From the NCBI GenBank assembly GCA_051251725.1, contig JBPOFN010000045.1:1-31137 (forward strand): a DNA stretch of 31,137 bases. Reading direction: 5' to 3'. The stretch is from JALZUE01 sp051251725 (GTDB lineage Bacteria > Pseudomonadota > Gammaproteobacteria > Enterobacterales > Alteromonadaceae). Shown in pieces: positions 16,318-25,420 of this stretch. Position numbers and translations under genes: made by a program. Under the pieces are notes generated by a model. The model was not told the origin of the DNA. It ran no database searches and was given only the letters and a program-made list of their open reading frames with translations. How positions within the stretch are numbered: the first letter of the stretch is position 1; every line of letters starts with the position of its first letter.

Positions 16318-16329
16318 AGGAGGTATTTT
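16318..16329 (+). promoter_or_regulatory. Strong ribosome-binding site deciding the sortase start
   Basis: AGGAGG at 16318-16323 lies six bases before the ATG at 16330. It falls inside the longer open frame that begins at 16312, so the downstream ATG is taken as the start. Confidence 0.8.
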
Positions 16330-16974
16330 ATGGCGGAAAAAAAGTTAGCTACAACATTGGTTATTCTAGCGTTATGTCTTAGTGCTGAACCACTTTATAT
16401 GCTTAGTAAAGCTTTTTTAGCCCAACACTTATTAGCAAAAGCTTGGCAAGAAACCTTGTTATTAAAAGCTCAAAATTCAGCTTTAGTCGATTCAGCTCCA
16501 GCAACGCTAACGACTGATCTTACAACAACAAACTCGGACAATACTATCAGCCCTTGGTCTTGGGCTGATACGTATCCGGTTGGCAAATTAACCTTATTAA
16601 AAAAGGCCAAACAAGCAGAAAAAACATGGATTGTTTTATCAGGATTTAGTGGCCGTACTATGGCTTTTGGCCCTGCTTGGTTACAAGACTCCGCCGCGCC
16701 AAATCAGTCAGGAAACACCGTAATTTCAGCGCATAATGATAGTCATTTTAATATTCTAGCAAAAGTTGAACTAGGAGACTTATTGAGTTTTGAAAGTGCT
16801 GATGGCCAAAACAGACAATACCAAATAAACAGCATTAATATAGTTACGCAAAACGATAATAGTGCCTATCAGTTTATTGACGAGACAATAATCACCCTGA
16901 TCACCTGTTATCCGTTTACGGTAAGTCGCGAAGAAAAAACTCAACGTTTAATCGTACAGGCCATCGCGCTATAA
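16330..16974 (+). CDS. Class GN sortase
   Basis: A 214-residue transpeptidase of the sortase family found in marine proteobacteria. An N-terminal membrane helix (LATTLVILALCLSAEPLYML) is followed by a spacer and the sortase barrel. The catalytic triad is visible as H135 in VISAHND, C193 in LITCYPF and R206 in EKTQRLIV. Unlike many Gram-positive sortases it is encoded next to a single substrate. The start at 16330 is set by a perfect Shine-Dalgarno; the upstream ATG at 16312 has none. The predicted reaction is cleavage of the VIT/vWA protein at its MPKTA-like site and transfer to an amine acceptor that is unknown in Gram-negatives. It ends convergently with the VanZ-like gene 32 bp away. Confidence 0.95.
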   Translation: MAEKKLATTLVILALCLSAEPLYMLSKAFLAQHLLAKAWQETLLLKAQNSALVDSAPATLTTDLTTTNSDNTISPWSWADTYPVGKLTLLKKAKQAEKTWIVLSGFSGRTMAFGPAWLQDSAAPNQSGNTVISAHNDSHFNILAKVELGDLLSFESADGQNRQYQINSINIVTQNDNSAYQFIDETIITLITCYPFTVSREEKTQRLIVQAIAL

Positions 16975-17006
16975 ACCTAAAAAGCAAACGCAGCCAATAA
17001 TAATAG

Positions 17007-17390
17007 TTAGTTTTTGAGCGCAGATTTATTTATTAAGCGCTTTTTCGCCAGTAATAAAATAATATTAGCCGCGACAATGCCACATAATAAACCGGCCGAA
17101 TTCGCAGCTAAGTCTAACCATTCACCATAGCGATTTACGAACGGCTGAATCAGTTCAATAACACCACTGTAAATTGCAAAGGCCAAGGTAATAAACCACA
17201 ACTTCGAGTGACATTTAATTGCCGCAGGGAAAACTAACGCGCCATAGGCAATAAAATGATGCGTTTTATCTGTACCTGGCACCGCGGGTAAATGAGCAAT
17301 TGGCCATAAAGATAACAAGGTGATCGCGGTTAATAATAAAACAGTGATCAGTAAATAAAACCGGCTGATAAAATTAATTAAAATAGACAT
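17007..17390 (-). CDS. VanZ-like membrane protein
   Basis: A 127-residue protein with about four membrane helices and the VanZ-family pattern: an N-terminal helix ending WPIAHLP, then TDKTHHFIAYGALVFP (Asp-Lys-x-x-His-Phe), SGVIELIQPFVNRYGEWLDLAANSAG (Glu-x-x-Gln and Asp-x-x-x-Asn, split here by commas in sense: SGVIELIQPF, EWLDLAANSAG) and a last helix. VanZ-like proteins are small membrane proteins linked loosely to glycopeptide (teicoplanin) resistance; their activity is not known. It starts 42 bp after the TgpA-like gene and is probably the last gene of that operon. Confidence 0.88.
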   Translation of the reverse strand: MSILINFISRFYLLITVLLLTAITLLSLWPIAHLPAVPGTDKTHHFIAYGALVFPAAIKCHSKLWFITLAFAIYSGVIELIQPFVNRYGEWLDLAANSAGLLCGIVAANIILLLAKKRLINKSALKN

Positions 17391-17432
17391 TTAATAAGGG
17401 CTTGATAATAAAAAGTAATGGTAAGCAATAGA

Positions 17433-19643
17433 TTATAAATGCCTAGCTAGGTGTTTAAAACTGTTAAATTCTTGTTTTAACTGTTTAAGCGTTTGCTCTT
17501 GTTGCTCACTAGCTAATGATTGGTATTCAGCGGCAATAAATAAAGCCGTGAGCCGCTGAAAACTTTTACCGACAGACTCTCGTTTTTGCTTGGATGTCGT
17601 GGTTGAATTGACCCGCTGATTAATTTTTTCATTAACTAAATTGGCAAAATTTTTCGGGGACAGGTTTTTCGGTCTTTGAATATCTTTTTTCGCCAATAAC
17701 TGCAGTGCTTGACGATAAATTATTTGCTGAGTACTTTTTTTAATGCGACCTTTTTTAGCGCTAATAAAATTTAGCCCCCAGACAATAAATAACAGCAACG
17801 CTAACGCGATGGTTAACACAACCGCGCTTTTCCATGGTTTGAATTGCCCAAACCAGCGTGACAGCATATTGATTTGCTGCTTAGCAGAATAGCCAACCAC
17901 CCAACGCGTCCATTGATAATCGAGCGCAGCTAGCTGTAAACGAATATTGTTTAACAACGCAAAACTTTCAAAAGTTTTCGCGCTAAAAAAGCTGGTTGAA
18001 AAACTCGCCTGCTCAGCCAGTAAAAAGTCAGAAAAACCCGATTCTATTCTTTCAGGGCTAACGGCTGCGGTGGGATCAACTCGCTGCCAGCCATAACCTT
18101 GAAGCCAAACTTCGGTCCAAGCATGTGCGTCACGTTGATAAATACTATAATAGCCTGCGTTTGGATTATATTCGCCACCCATATAACCTAAAACAACGCG
18201 AGCTGGAATACCCGCCGCACGCATTAAATAGGCAAAACTACTGGCATAATATTCACAAAACCCTTTGCGCGTTTCAAAATAAAACTGATCTAAACTGTTG
18301 TTGCTAAGTAGCGGCGGTTGCAAAGTGTAAAAGTAAGCTTGCTGGCGAAAGTTGGTTAACACTGCGGAAATAATCTTTTCATCACTATCATACGTACTTC
18401 TGAGCTGTTTGCCTTTTTGACTTAAACGCGGATTAGAATTTATTGGCAGTGCTAGATTACGCTGCTTATGGTGTTCACTCAGCGACGGTGATAACAGCAT
18501 CGAAAGGTTACTTTGTACTTGGTATTGCTTGACCTGAGTGATCGGGGTTTTAGCGTATAAGTTATATTGCTCAAGCTGAACAATGTCAGCATCACTGGTG
18601 GCAGCAACATCTAAAGCAAAAAGCCAATGTTGAAAGCTAGGTTCAGCATATATTTGATATTGAAGAATTTGATCATTGCTCGATATAATATCGGCACTGC
18701 TATCTCGTAAGGGTAATTTAACACCAGTGGAATGCTGTGTTTGATCACTCGAAATTTCTATCGCCCTGCTCCAGCGGTTACCATCAAAATGTTCTAAGAC
18801 AATACTTCGCCAATATAATTGTTGATACTGCGGCCGTATTTGCTCGAAATCGGCTCGAAACGCTAAGTCATCAGACATTGCTAAATTAGCAATATCACCA
18901 ATCTGGACACTGTCGGATAAACCTGAACTCGCTGACTTTGCTAATGGTACTTGCCATAATGGTGGCAGTTTAGGGAAAACAAGAAACAAGACAATCGCCA
19001 GCGGAATTGCCTGTAAGAACAACACACTCACAGATTTAATTTGTGCTGCAACTTTACCGCGCTGCGCCGCTGGTACATACAAGCTATTTAAAAGAATAAA
19101 GTTTGTTATCACTAAAATAATAACGACAATTGAAAAATAGATAGATTGGGCAAAAATAAGCGCTGACGCCAAAATAAAAACGCCTAATAAACTGAGCTGA
19201 TAAATGTCTTTTCGTGATTTAAGCTCTAAGCTTTTTAGACTATAAGCAAAGCATAAAAGATGTAACATACTCAGCAATAAACCTAATTGACGGCCGGTGA
19301 GTACCAATAACACACACCCTGATAACGCCAACAACACTAAAACCCCTTTTGATGGCGTTGACGTTGTTTGAATATTCATTAAGGCGCGCCAGCACAAACA
19401 AAGGCCAATAATGGCTAACATCCAAGTAGTTAGTTGGTTAAAAACCGTTAATAACGAAGTTATTTGACAGCCTAACAACCACCATAATGTCGGTAAGTTA
19501 ATGGTACTATTGGTTAAGTTTTTACGCTGAGTGTGTGATTGATTTAACGCTTGAGACAATGATTTAGATAATGATTGAGCCAAAGGTTTAGACAATGGCT
19601 TACCTTCTGGTTGAGTATTGGACTTGCTAGTAAGCTTAGCCAT
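17433..19643 (-). CDS. TgpA-like membrane transglutaminase (DUF3488 + transglutaminase domain)
   Basis: The 736-residue protein starts at the ATG 19641-19643, which overlaps the DUF58 stop by 8 bp; the longer frame to 19706 would run deep into that gene. A Ser/Gln-rich cytoplasmic leader (about 1-45) is followed by a bundle of six or more membrane helices (DUF3488, to about 240), a periplasmic region and a transglutaminase-like domain with catalytic C463 (RKGFCEYYASSFAYLMRAAG, within ETRKG...), H507 (DAHAWTEVW) and D523 (RVDPTAA). A further helix (near 625-645) and a cytoplasmic tail complete it. The order matches TgpA of Pseudomonas aeruginosa, a periplasmic transglutaminase reported as essential there. 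It is the third gene of the MoxR-DUF58-TgpA cassette. Confidence 0.93.
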   Translation of the reverse strand: MAKLTSKSNTQPEGKPLSKPLAQSLSKSLSQALNQSHTQRKNLTNSTINLPTLWWLLGCQITSLLTVFNQLTTWMLAIIGLCLCWRALMNIQTTSTPSKGVLVLLALSGCVLLVLTGRQLGLLLSMLHLLCFAYSLKSLELKSRKDIYQLSLLGVFILASALIFAQSIYFSIVVIILVITNFILLNSLYVPAAQRGKVAAQIKSVSVLFLQAIPLAIVLFLVFPKLPPLWQVPLAKSASSGLSDSVQIGDIANLAMSDDLAFRADFEQIRPQYQQLYWRSIVLEHFDGNRWSRAIEISSDQTQHSTGVKLPLRDSSADIISSNDQILQYQIYAEPSFQHWLFALDVAATSDADIVQLEQYNLYAKTPITQVKQYQVQSNLSMLLSPSLSEHHKQRNLALPINSNPRLSQKGKQLRSTYDSDEKIISAVLTNFRQQAYFYTLQPPLLSNNSLDQFYFETRKGFCEYYASSFAYLMRAAGIPARVVLGYMGGEYNPNAGYYSIYQRDAHAWTEVWLQGYGWQRVDPTAAVSPERIESGFSDFLLAEQASFSTSFFSAKTFESFALLNNIRLQLAALDYQWTRWVVGYSAKQQINMLSRWFGQFKPWKSAVVLTIALALLLFIVWGLNFISAKKGRIKKSTQQIIYRQALQLLAKKDIQRPKNLSPKNFANLVNEKINQRVNSTTTSKQKRESVGKSFQRLTALFIAAEYQSLASEQQEQTLKQLKQEFNSFKHLARHL

Positions 19644-20688
19644 TAGCAAAATCCTGTTTATTATTAAAGCCACCTTCAGCAAGTTTTTCCGTGTTGTCGT
19701 CACCATATAAGGCTAACGCTTTTAAACACTGTTTCGCATGCTGATCGCCATGATCATTAGCGATTTGTTGCGATAATAACTCAACCGAATATGGTAGCCC
19801 TAACTGACAATATTCCAAGATCACAAAACACAACTGCTCTAATTTATCTTCTAACTTAGTAGCTGGCATATTCTGTAATTTCAAACAGTGCTGCGAACTT
19901 TCATCTTGCCGATATTGCTTAGTAAACCAACCTTGGCCTTTAGCCACTTGTTTCCAAGCCACATGGCTATTTGGTTCACCTTTTTTATAGGCACTTAATT
20001 CAAAAAATTCGTCTTGGCCAGCTTGCATTTGTGTAGCTTGGTAATTGCTTTCATTCACCGCTAACGAGTTAACGTTTGTCGCGCCTAAAAAATGCAGATC
20101 AAATGAGCTTGCTTTCGGGTAAACCGTAATTGCTAAGCCAAAATCTAAGGTTGACCAAGTTGTGAATAAACCAAAACCATAAGCACTAAAAACTTTTAGC
20201 CGACCGGTAGTCCAATTACCGCGGCGGTCTTTAATAAACGGCACGGTCAGTTGGTTATCTCCCTGATTAATTATTTCACAGTGGCTAATTGCTTGCTGTG
20301 GTAACTGAAAGTGAAGATCAAAACGCGGTTTATTACTCATAATATTAAGTGGCACATCAATTTTTTGCTCGGCAAAACCTGATGGCGAATGTGCTATTTC
20401 AATACTAATGCCGGCGAGGTTAAAAAAACTCTGCAACATCGCGGTAATAAAAAAACTGCCTAATAAATAACTCAACAACAAAATAATATTGTTTTGATAA
20501 TTAGTACCTAAGAGAAACAGTAATAAAATAAAAAAAAGATAAGCGATGCCAAATTTAGACGGCAAAATAAAAATATTACGATTGCTTAATACTTGTTTGG
20601 GCTTTGCTGGAATTCTTTTCGCTAAAAAGCGTTCAAAACGCTGGCGAATAAACCGCTGAATAGGCAGAAAGATATGTCGAATTTGCAC
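19636..20688 (-). CDS. DUF58 domain-containing membrane protein
   Basis: The 350-residue protein begins at a GTG (20686-20688) preceded by AGGAGG seven bases away, which settles the start. Two adjoining membrane helices (about 46-62 and 66-86) follow a basic leader. The DUF58 core is seen in the ELSAYKKGEPNSHVAWK motif (equivalent to the Y-x-x-G-D-x-x-x-x-I-x-W pattern of the family). DUF58 proteins have a vWA-like fold and are paired with MoxR ATPases. It starts 30 bp after moxR and overlaps the TgpA-like gene by 8 bp, so the three are clearly one transcription unit. Confidence 0.92.
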   Translation of the reverse strand: MQIRHIFLPIQRFIRQRFERFLAKRIPAKPKQVLSNRNIFILPSKFGIAYLFFILLLFLLGTNYQNNIILLLSYLLGSFFITAMLQSFFNLAGISIEIAHSPSGFAEQKIDVPLNIMSNKPRFDLHFQLPQQAISHCEIINQGDNQLTVPFIKDRRGNWTTGRLKVFSAYGFGLFTTWSTLDFGLAITVYPKASSFDLHFLGATNVNSLAVNESNYQATQMQAGQDEFFELSAYKKGEPNSHVAWKQVAKGQGWFTKQYRQDESSQHCLKLQNMPATKLEDKLEQLCFVILEYCQLGLPYSVELLSQQIANDHGDQHAKQCLKALALYGDDNTEKLAEGGFNNKQDFANG

Positions 20689-20718
20689 AGCTCTTCCTCC
20701 TTAATTTAAGCGCTAAAG

Positions 20719-21627
20719 CTAAACAAGAATATCAACTTGCTGCAAAATAAAATCGCTCGATTGTCCTGCAACGGCATTGCTGGCAAACATTCGGTGACTG
20801 CAGACAGCGTCAAAAACAGCTTGAACATCATCGGGTAAAACATAATCACGCTGCTGAATAAAAGCCCATGCTCTTGCCGCCGCAACAAGTGATTTTGCCG
20901 CACGTGGTGACAGCGGGTTAACGTTACTTTCTGGCTGACGCGTAACTTGGCAGAGCGAAATAATATAATCTAAGATGCTTTCTGTGACGGTAACATTGGC
21001 AACCGCTTGTTGAACATCTCGTAATTGCTCAGCGGTTAATTTAGCCTCGAGGTGCTTAAATTTATCTTGGTTATCGGGCGCTAATAAAATTTCTTTTTCT
21101 GCCGCCCGGTCAGGAAAACCTAATGATATTTTCATCATAAATCGGTCTAGCTGAGATTCTGGTAAAGGATAAGTACCAGCATGAAAAATAGGATTTTGGG
21201 TTGCAATAACAAAAAATGGCCAAGCTAATTGATGTGTTTTACCGTCAATACTCACTTGTCTTTCTTCCATCGCTTCTAATAGCGCGCTTTGCGTTTTAGG
21301 GCTCGCACGATTGATTTCATCAGCTAAGACAACATGATTAAATAACGGCCCTTGATGAAATTCAAAGGCTTGTTTTTCGGTATTAAAAATGGAAATACCT
21401 ATAACATCCGCCGGTAATAAGTCACTGGTAAATTGCACTCGCTGATATGATAACCCCAGCGCTGACGCCAACATATGAGCTAGCGTCGTTTTTCCCATAC
21501 CAGGTAAATCTTCAATCAGGATATGTCCTTTGGCAAGTAAACACGCTAAAGCGAGCCTTACTTGCTGAGGTTTACCTAACACCACAGATTCAATTTGTTG
21601 TAATACTTGGGCGATCAACGACTGCAT
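20719..21627 (-). CDS. MoxR-family AAA+ ATPase
   Basis: The 302-residue ATPase has Walker A GMGKTT (43-48), Walker B VVLADEIN (99-106, D103/E104), the MoxR signatures SDLLPADVIG, RASPKTQSALLEAMEERQVS (107-126 region) and ATQNPIFHAGTYPLPESQLD, and a C-terminal lid domain. MoxR ATPases act as chaperones that assemble or insert metal into vWA-domain partners, here most obviously the DUF58 protein. The vWA sortase substrate nearby is a speculative second client. AGGA seven bases before the ATG supports the start. It is the first gene of the MoxR-DUF58-TgpA unit. Confidence 0.95.
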   Translation of the reverse strand: MQSLIAQVLQQIESVVLGKPQQVRLALACLLAKGHILIEDLPGMGKTTLAHMLASALGLSYQRVQFTSDLLPADVIGISIFNTEKQAFEFHQGPLFNHVVLADEINRASPKTQSALLEAMEERQVSIDGKTHQLAWPFFVIATQNPIFHAGTYPLPESQLDRFMMKISLGFPDRAAEKEILLAPDNQDKFKHLEAKLTAEQLRDVQQAVANVTVTESILDYIISLCQVTRQPESNVNPLSPRAAKSLVAAARAWAFIQQRDYVLPDDVQAVFDAVCSHRMFASNAVAGQSSDFILQQVDILV

Positions 21628-21765
21628 AAAAGATCCTTTTACTGCAAGGTTTTATGAAAGGGACTATCGTTAGCCTATCAGCTAATTTTGATTAGGCAAA
21701 CTTATCATGCCTTTACAGCGGCTTAATCAGTTAAAATTAACATTATTTTCGCTACTGATAAAACC

Positions 21766-22614
21766 TTATAACGCTTTGCTAAATTTTGAGGTTTTAACCC
21801 AATGGCCCCCGACATAGTCTTTCGTTATTGCCGGCTGCGTGTTAAACCAAAAGTCAGTGCGATTAAACATATGAGTTGGGGAATAGTGCTGACTTAACGC
21901 CGCCAACGGTAAATGATTCCAGCTTTTTCTGACCCGCTTATTAGTCGCTTCTAATAAATAAGTTTGCTGATTCATTTGCGCGACAACCCAAGCATGTCCA
22001 CCTTTTTTATATGTACCTATGACCACTTTGGCATCTACGCCTTCGGAAATTAGCCAGTCAGCTAACGCCAAGGCATGATCTTCACAATCACCTCTAGGTA
22101 ACAGTAATGCTTGCGCTGAATTTTGCCACATTTCTACCGTACCATATTGCTCTTGGTCAAATTGATAGGTTTTAAGCTTAGCAATAAGATAAAGCGGCAA
22201 CCAATTATTATCAACGTTGAACGGCCTGATCCCCACTAAATAACTATTCACAAAATGATGCTGCCAATCGACACCTATGGTAGATGAAGTAGCATCATGG
22301 CGTTGTTTATCGCGCCATACTAAATTCGACGGGACGGGTTTTCCTAATCTTTTTTGTTTGGCTAAATAACGATGAAGATCCGCTTCAGAAAACTTTTTAT
22401 CTTCACTAACAAAACTCACCGTACCTTGCTGGTTTTTATTACTGGTATAGCTCGCCGGTATATTATTAATCGCGGATCTAGCTTTGGCTAATAAAATATT
22501 ATCTGAGTATTGCTCATGACTAACTTGTTCAAAGCCGCGATTACGGTGATTTTGTTCACCGCCCCATAAAGCGATCACCATTATTGCAATAAAAAAAACG
22601 AGGATAAGTCGCAT
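21766..22614 (-). CDS. Exported transglutaminase-like cysteine protease-fold protein
   Basis: A 282-residue protein with an N-terminal membrane anchor (about 3-17) and a transglutaminase-like domain. The triad is visible as C177 in LPRGDCEDHALAL, H207 in KKGGHAWV and E222 (or a nearby acid) in TYLLEATN. The GDCED and GHAWV pattern is shared by bacterial transglutaminase-like cysteine proteinases (the LapG group) but also by wider transglut-core proteins. With no LapD-like receptor nearby, LapG is not claimed. Its ATG follows the DUF350 stop codon by one base (TAAAATG), so the two are translationally coupled. It lies upstream of the MoxR cassette, with a 138-bp gap. Confidence 0.82.
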   Translation of the reverse strand: MRLILVFFIAIMVIALWGGEQNHRNRGFEQVSHEQYSDNILLAKARSAINNIPASYTSNKNQQGTVSFVSEDKKFSEADLHRYLAKQKRLGKPVPSNLVWRDKQRHDATSSTIGVDWQHHFVNSYLVGIRPFNVDNNWLPLYLIAKLKTYQFDQEQYGTVEMWQNSAQALLLPRGDCEDHALALADWLISEGVDAKVVIGTYKKGGHAWVVAQMNQQTYLLEATNKRVRKSWNHLPLAALSQHYSPTHMFNRTDFWFNTQPAITKDYVGGHWVKTSKFSKAL

Positions 22615-22615
22615 T

Positions 22616-22846
22616 TTATGCCTTTAAGCCAAAGCAAATAATCAAAGCAACAAAGATTAAAATTGAAGAAGCAAAGATAGCGATTGCTAAGTTATTGGCT
22701 TTTAATTCTTTTTGAATATCGACATCTTTTAACAGCTTTTTATCAATCACTATTAACGCCGCCACAGCGACAAATAAAGCGATAATGGTGTAACTCAAGT
22801 TAATCGCTAAATTGATCAAGCTTGCAGAAATAAATCCCCACTCCAT
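22616..22846 (-). CDS. Small DUF350-like membrane protein
   Basis: A 76-residue protein with two membrane helices (about 13-34 and 53-73). The linking segment DKKLLKDVDIQKELKANNLA resembles the D-x-x-L-T...E-L-x-x-x-N-x-A motif of DUF350 (YjfL-type) proteins. The function is not known. AGGA seven bases before the ATG supports the start. Tight coupling to the transglutaminase-like gene suggests the pair acts together at the membrane. Confidence 0.72.
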   Translation of the reverse strand: MEWGFISASLINLAINLSYTIIALFVAVAALIVIDKKLLKDVDIQKELKANNLAIAIFASSILIFVALIICFGLKA

Positions 22847-22972
22847 AGTATTTCCTTTAAATTATATTTTTTATTAATAAGGCCAGTACGTTACCTCAAA
22901 CACTTAAAAAAACCAATATCAAAAAATAGATAACCTAAAGATTAAGGACATAGTCAAAAACAGCAGGCAATA

Positions 22973-23002
22973 AAAAAGGCTTAATATCTGCATTAAGCCT
23001 TT
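22973..23002 (-). terminator. Intrinsic terminator of the TonB-dependent receptor gene
   Basis: AAAGGCTTAAT (22976-22986) pairs perfectly with 22992-23002 around a 5-nt loop, with a T6 run on the minus strand. It lies about 110 bp beyond the receptor stop codon. Confidence 0.85.
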
Positions 23003-23113
23003 CGTTATTTATTTAAAACCTGTGACTCGGCTTAAATAAGTTTTCTTAATCTGTGTATTTTATACAATTGATTTAGTGGTCGTTATGTAAACGCCCAGCA
23101 CAAGTATGCACAG

Positions 23114-25420
23114 CTAAAAAAAGTATTCAGCCATCACGCCATAAGTTTTAGGTTCAACATAAGTGTTACGACGAGCGCCAAAAAAACTTTTTTTCGCCGA
23201 CAATACCAAATTATCTTGATCGGTAATGTTTTTTGCCCAAAGTGATATTTTATAACTTTCACTATTAGGTAAGTAAATCAAACTCATGTTAGTAATGCCG
23301 TAACCGTTAACATGGCCAACAGGTAAAATATTACCATTGGCTAAACTTACCTCAGTAGTACCGTCAAGATCGGAGTTGTAATCATCTCGGTAATGATAAT
23401 TAATATTAAAAACCAGTTCACTGTTTAGCGCTGGTAATGGATAAAAATACTTCATACCGACGTTATAAGAATAATCTGACACTTCCGGTAAACTTCCGCC
23501 TGATAAATCTTCTCCGTTGAGGCCGCCATTTTTAAATTCATCAAATGTCGCATCTAACAAAGCTAAGACACCGAAAAAATCAAACTGGTTGTATTGGTAA
23601 TTAAGCTCAAGTTCAAGTCCTTTGGTATCAACTTTAGCGGCATTTCTGACACTAAGTGCTGTTGTTCCGCCGGCTAACTTGATCAATTGATTAACTTGAA
23701 AGTCATCATACTTTGACGAGAATAAAGCTGCTCGATAAGTCAATGAACGAGCTAATGCCAAACCTTTTATCCCTAACTCATAAGTTTTGACGGTTTCTTT
23801 ATCAAAAGCAACACCGGCAGCAAGCTGTGCTTGTGTTAAAAAATCAACATTGAAACCACCGCTTTTATAACCTGTGGCGAACTTAAAATAAGAATGGATA
23901 TTATCATTAATTTGATAATTTAATGACATAAGCGGTGAAAAATCATGGTAAGTATCTTTATCTTTCACTTCACCGGTAGCTAAGGCTAAAGCCGGTATTA
24001 TAGGAATGCCTGTACCTTTTTCAATGCTCGATATTTGCCAATCAACTTGCTTTTCTTCTTCGCTGTATCTAAAGCCCAGATCGAGTGAAAATTCATTATT
24101 AAAATGATAACTGGTATTTAAAAAAGCGGCGTAGCTTTGAGTGTCAACAGTACCATTTGTACTTAACTCACCAGGGTAAAAACCAGCTAACAATTGCAAA
24201 GAACTCGGATCACCTAACGAAGCGCCATACTCTATCGCCGCTCGTGATACGCCAGTAAATAGTTCGATAGCATCCGCTTGCACTGTTGTTCTACGATTGG
24301 TGAAGGCATCTTGTTGGTAATAATAAAAGCCAGCTATATATTGAAACTTCCCAACGGGTGAAATAATTTGAATTTCTTGGGATAGCTGAGCGTAGTCATC
24401 TTCATAATCAAAAACAGCGTGCTCTTGTACCGAATAATCAAAATCATTCTGATACTGAATATTAGTTTCTCTGTGGCCAGAAATCGAGCGAAATAAATAA
24501 CCATTATCTAACTGCCAATCAAGTGTTAATATCTGCCCGCTCAGTTTACGTTTTTCTCTTGGGTCGATAGTTAAACTGACTTGCTTTTTTGCTGACACTT
24601 CCGTATTTAATGCTCGGCCTAAAGTATCAGTAACTGCTTCACCATCAAAAGAAAGGCGATCACTGGTTAAATTATCAAAGGAGAAATGAAAAGAAAGTTT
24701 ATTCGTTATATTGCCAATAAGTTGACCGCGATAAGATTGGTTATCTTGTTCATTAATCCAGTGGCCGGTCACTATATTTTCTATTGTGCCATCGCGCTGA
24801 TAACCATTAACACTAAATTTTGCGGCATAGTCGTCGCCCAGCGGGGTATTTATAATGGCATTATATTGACTTAAACCATAATTACCGACACCAAGGCCCA
24901 CCTTAGCAAAAAATTCATTTTCCGGTTTTTTAGAAATCAACTGAATTGCGCCCGCAACATTATTCTTCCCAAATAACGTTCCTTGCGGCCCTCTTAATAC
25001 TTCAACGCGTTCTAGGTCATAAATATCTTGATTATTGGCTGGAGATTGGCCGAGGTAAACACCATCAAGATATAAACCAACCCGAGAGTCGAAACCAATA
25101 GAGCGACTCGCTGCGCCGACACCACGCAAAGAAATAATCGAGGTAAAATCATTCGTGACACTCATACGCATATTAGGCACAAATTCCACTAATTCATTCA
25201 ATTGTTTATAGCCTATGGTTTCAATATCAGCAGGTGAAATAGCAGATATTGCAATTGGCACGGTTTGAATGTTTTCTACCCGCTTTTGCGCAACAACTTC
25301 AATTGTTTCAATTTGATTATTACGTGGCGATTTTGCTTTTTTCTCTGTTTTTGCCACGACAATGACGGGATTTAATAACAATAAACAACCAACTACGATG
25401 ACACTTATTTTATTTTCCAT
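23114..25420 (-). CDS. TonB-dependent outer-membrane receptor
   Basis: The 768-residue receptor has a signal peptide (about 1-23), a TonB box (ETIEVVAQKR, near 38-47), a plug domain (about 50-160; SAISPADIETIGYKQLNELV, ISLRGVG, VEVLRGPQGTLFGKNNVAG) and a 22-strand barrel ending in KTYGVMAEYFF with terminal Phe. The plug closely resembles the large marine group of receptors annotated as Fe-siderophore or vitamin/sugar transporters; the ligand cannot be deduced. It is a single-gene unit with its own terminator. No clear Fur box was seen upstream. A 10-bp palindrome, GGTCATGACC (25453-25462), lies about 33 bp before the start codon. Confidence 0.94.
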   Translation of the reverse strand: MENKISVIVVGCLLLLNPVIVVAKTEKKAKSPRNNQIETIEVVAQKRVENIQTVPIAISAISPADIETIGYKQLNELVEFVPNMRMSVTNDFTSIISLRGVGAASRSIGFDSRVGLYLDGVYLGQSPANNQDIYDLERVEVLRGPQGTLFGKNNVAGAIQLISKKPENEFFAKVGLGVGNYGLSQYNAIINTPLGDDYAAKFSVNGYQRDGTIENIVTGHWINEQDNQSYRGQLIGNITNKLSFHFSFDNLTSDRLSFDGEAVTDTLGRALNTEVSAKKQVSLTIDPREKRKLSGQILTLDWQLDNGYLFRSISGHRETNIQYQNDFDYSVQEHAVFDYEDDYAQLSQEIQIISPVGKFQYIAGFYYYQQDAFTNRRTTVQADAIELFTGVSRAAIEYGASLGDPSSLQLLAGFYPGELSTNGTVDTQSYAAFLNTSYHFNNEFSLDLGFRYSEEEKQVDWQISSIEKGTGIPIIPALALATGEVKDKDTYHDFSPLMSLNYQINDNIHSYFKFATGYKSGGFNVDFLTQAQLAAGVAFDKETVKTYELGIKGLALARSLTYRAALFSSKYDDFQVNQLIKLAGGTTALSVRNAAKVDTKGLELELNYQYNQFDFFGVLALLDATFDEFKNGGLNGEDLSGGSLPEVSDYSYNVGMKYFYPLPALNSELVFNINYHYRDDYNSDLDGTTEVSLANGNILPVGHVNGYGITNMSLIYLPNSESYKISLWAKNITDQDNLVLSAKKSFFGARRNTYVEPKTYGVMAEYFF

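Noticed and set aside
21766..22614. Assignment as LapG adhesin protease
   Set aside because: The triad pattern fits, but there is no LapD-like receptor or LapA-like dialanine-site adhesin nearby, and the wider transglutaminase-like family explains the motifs.
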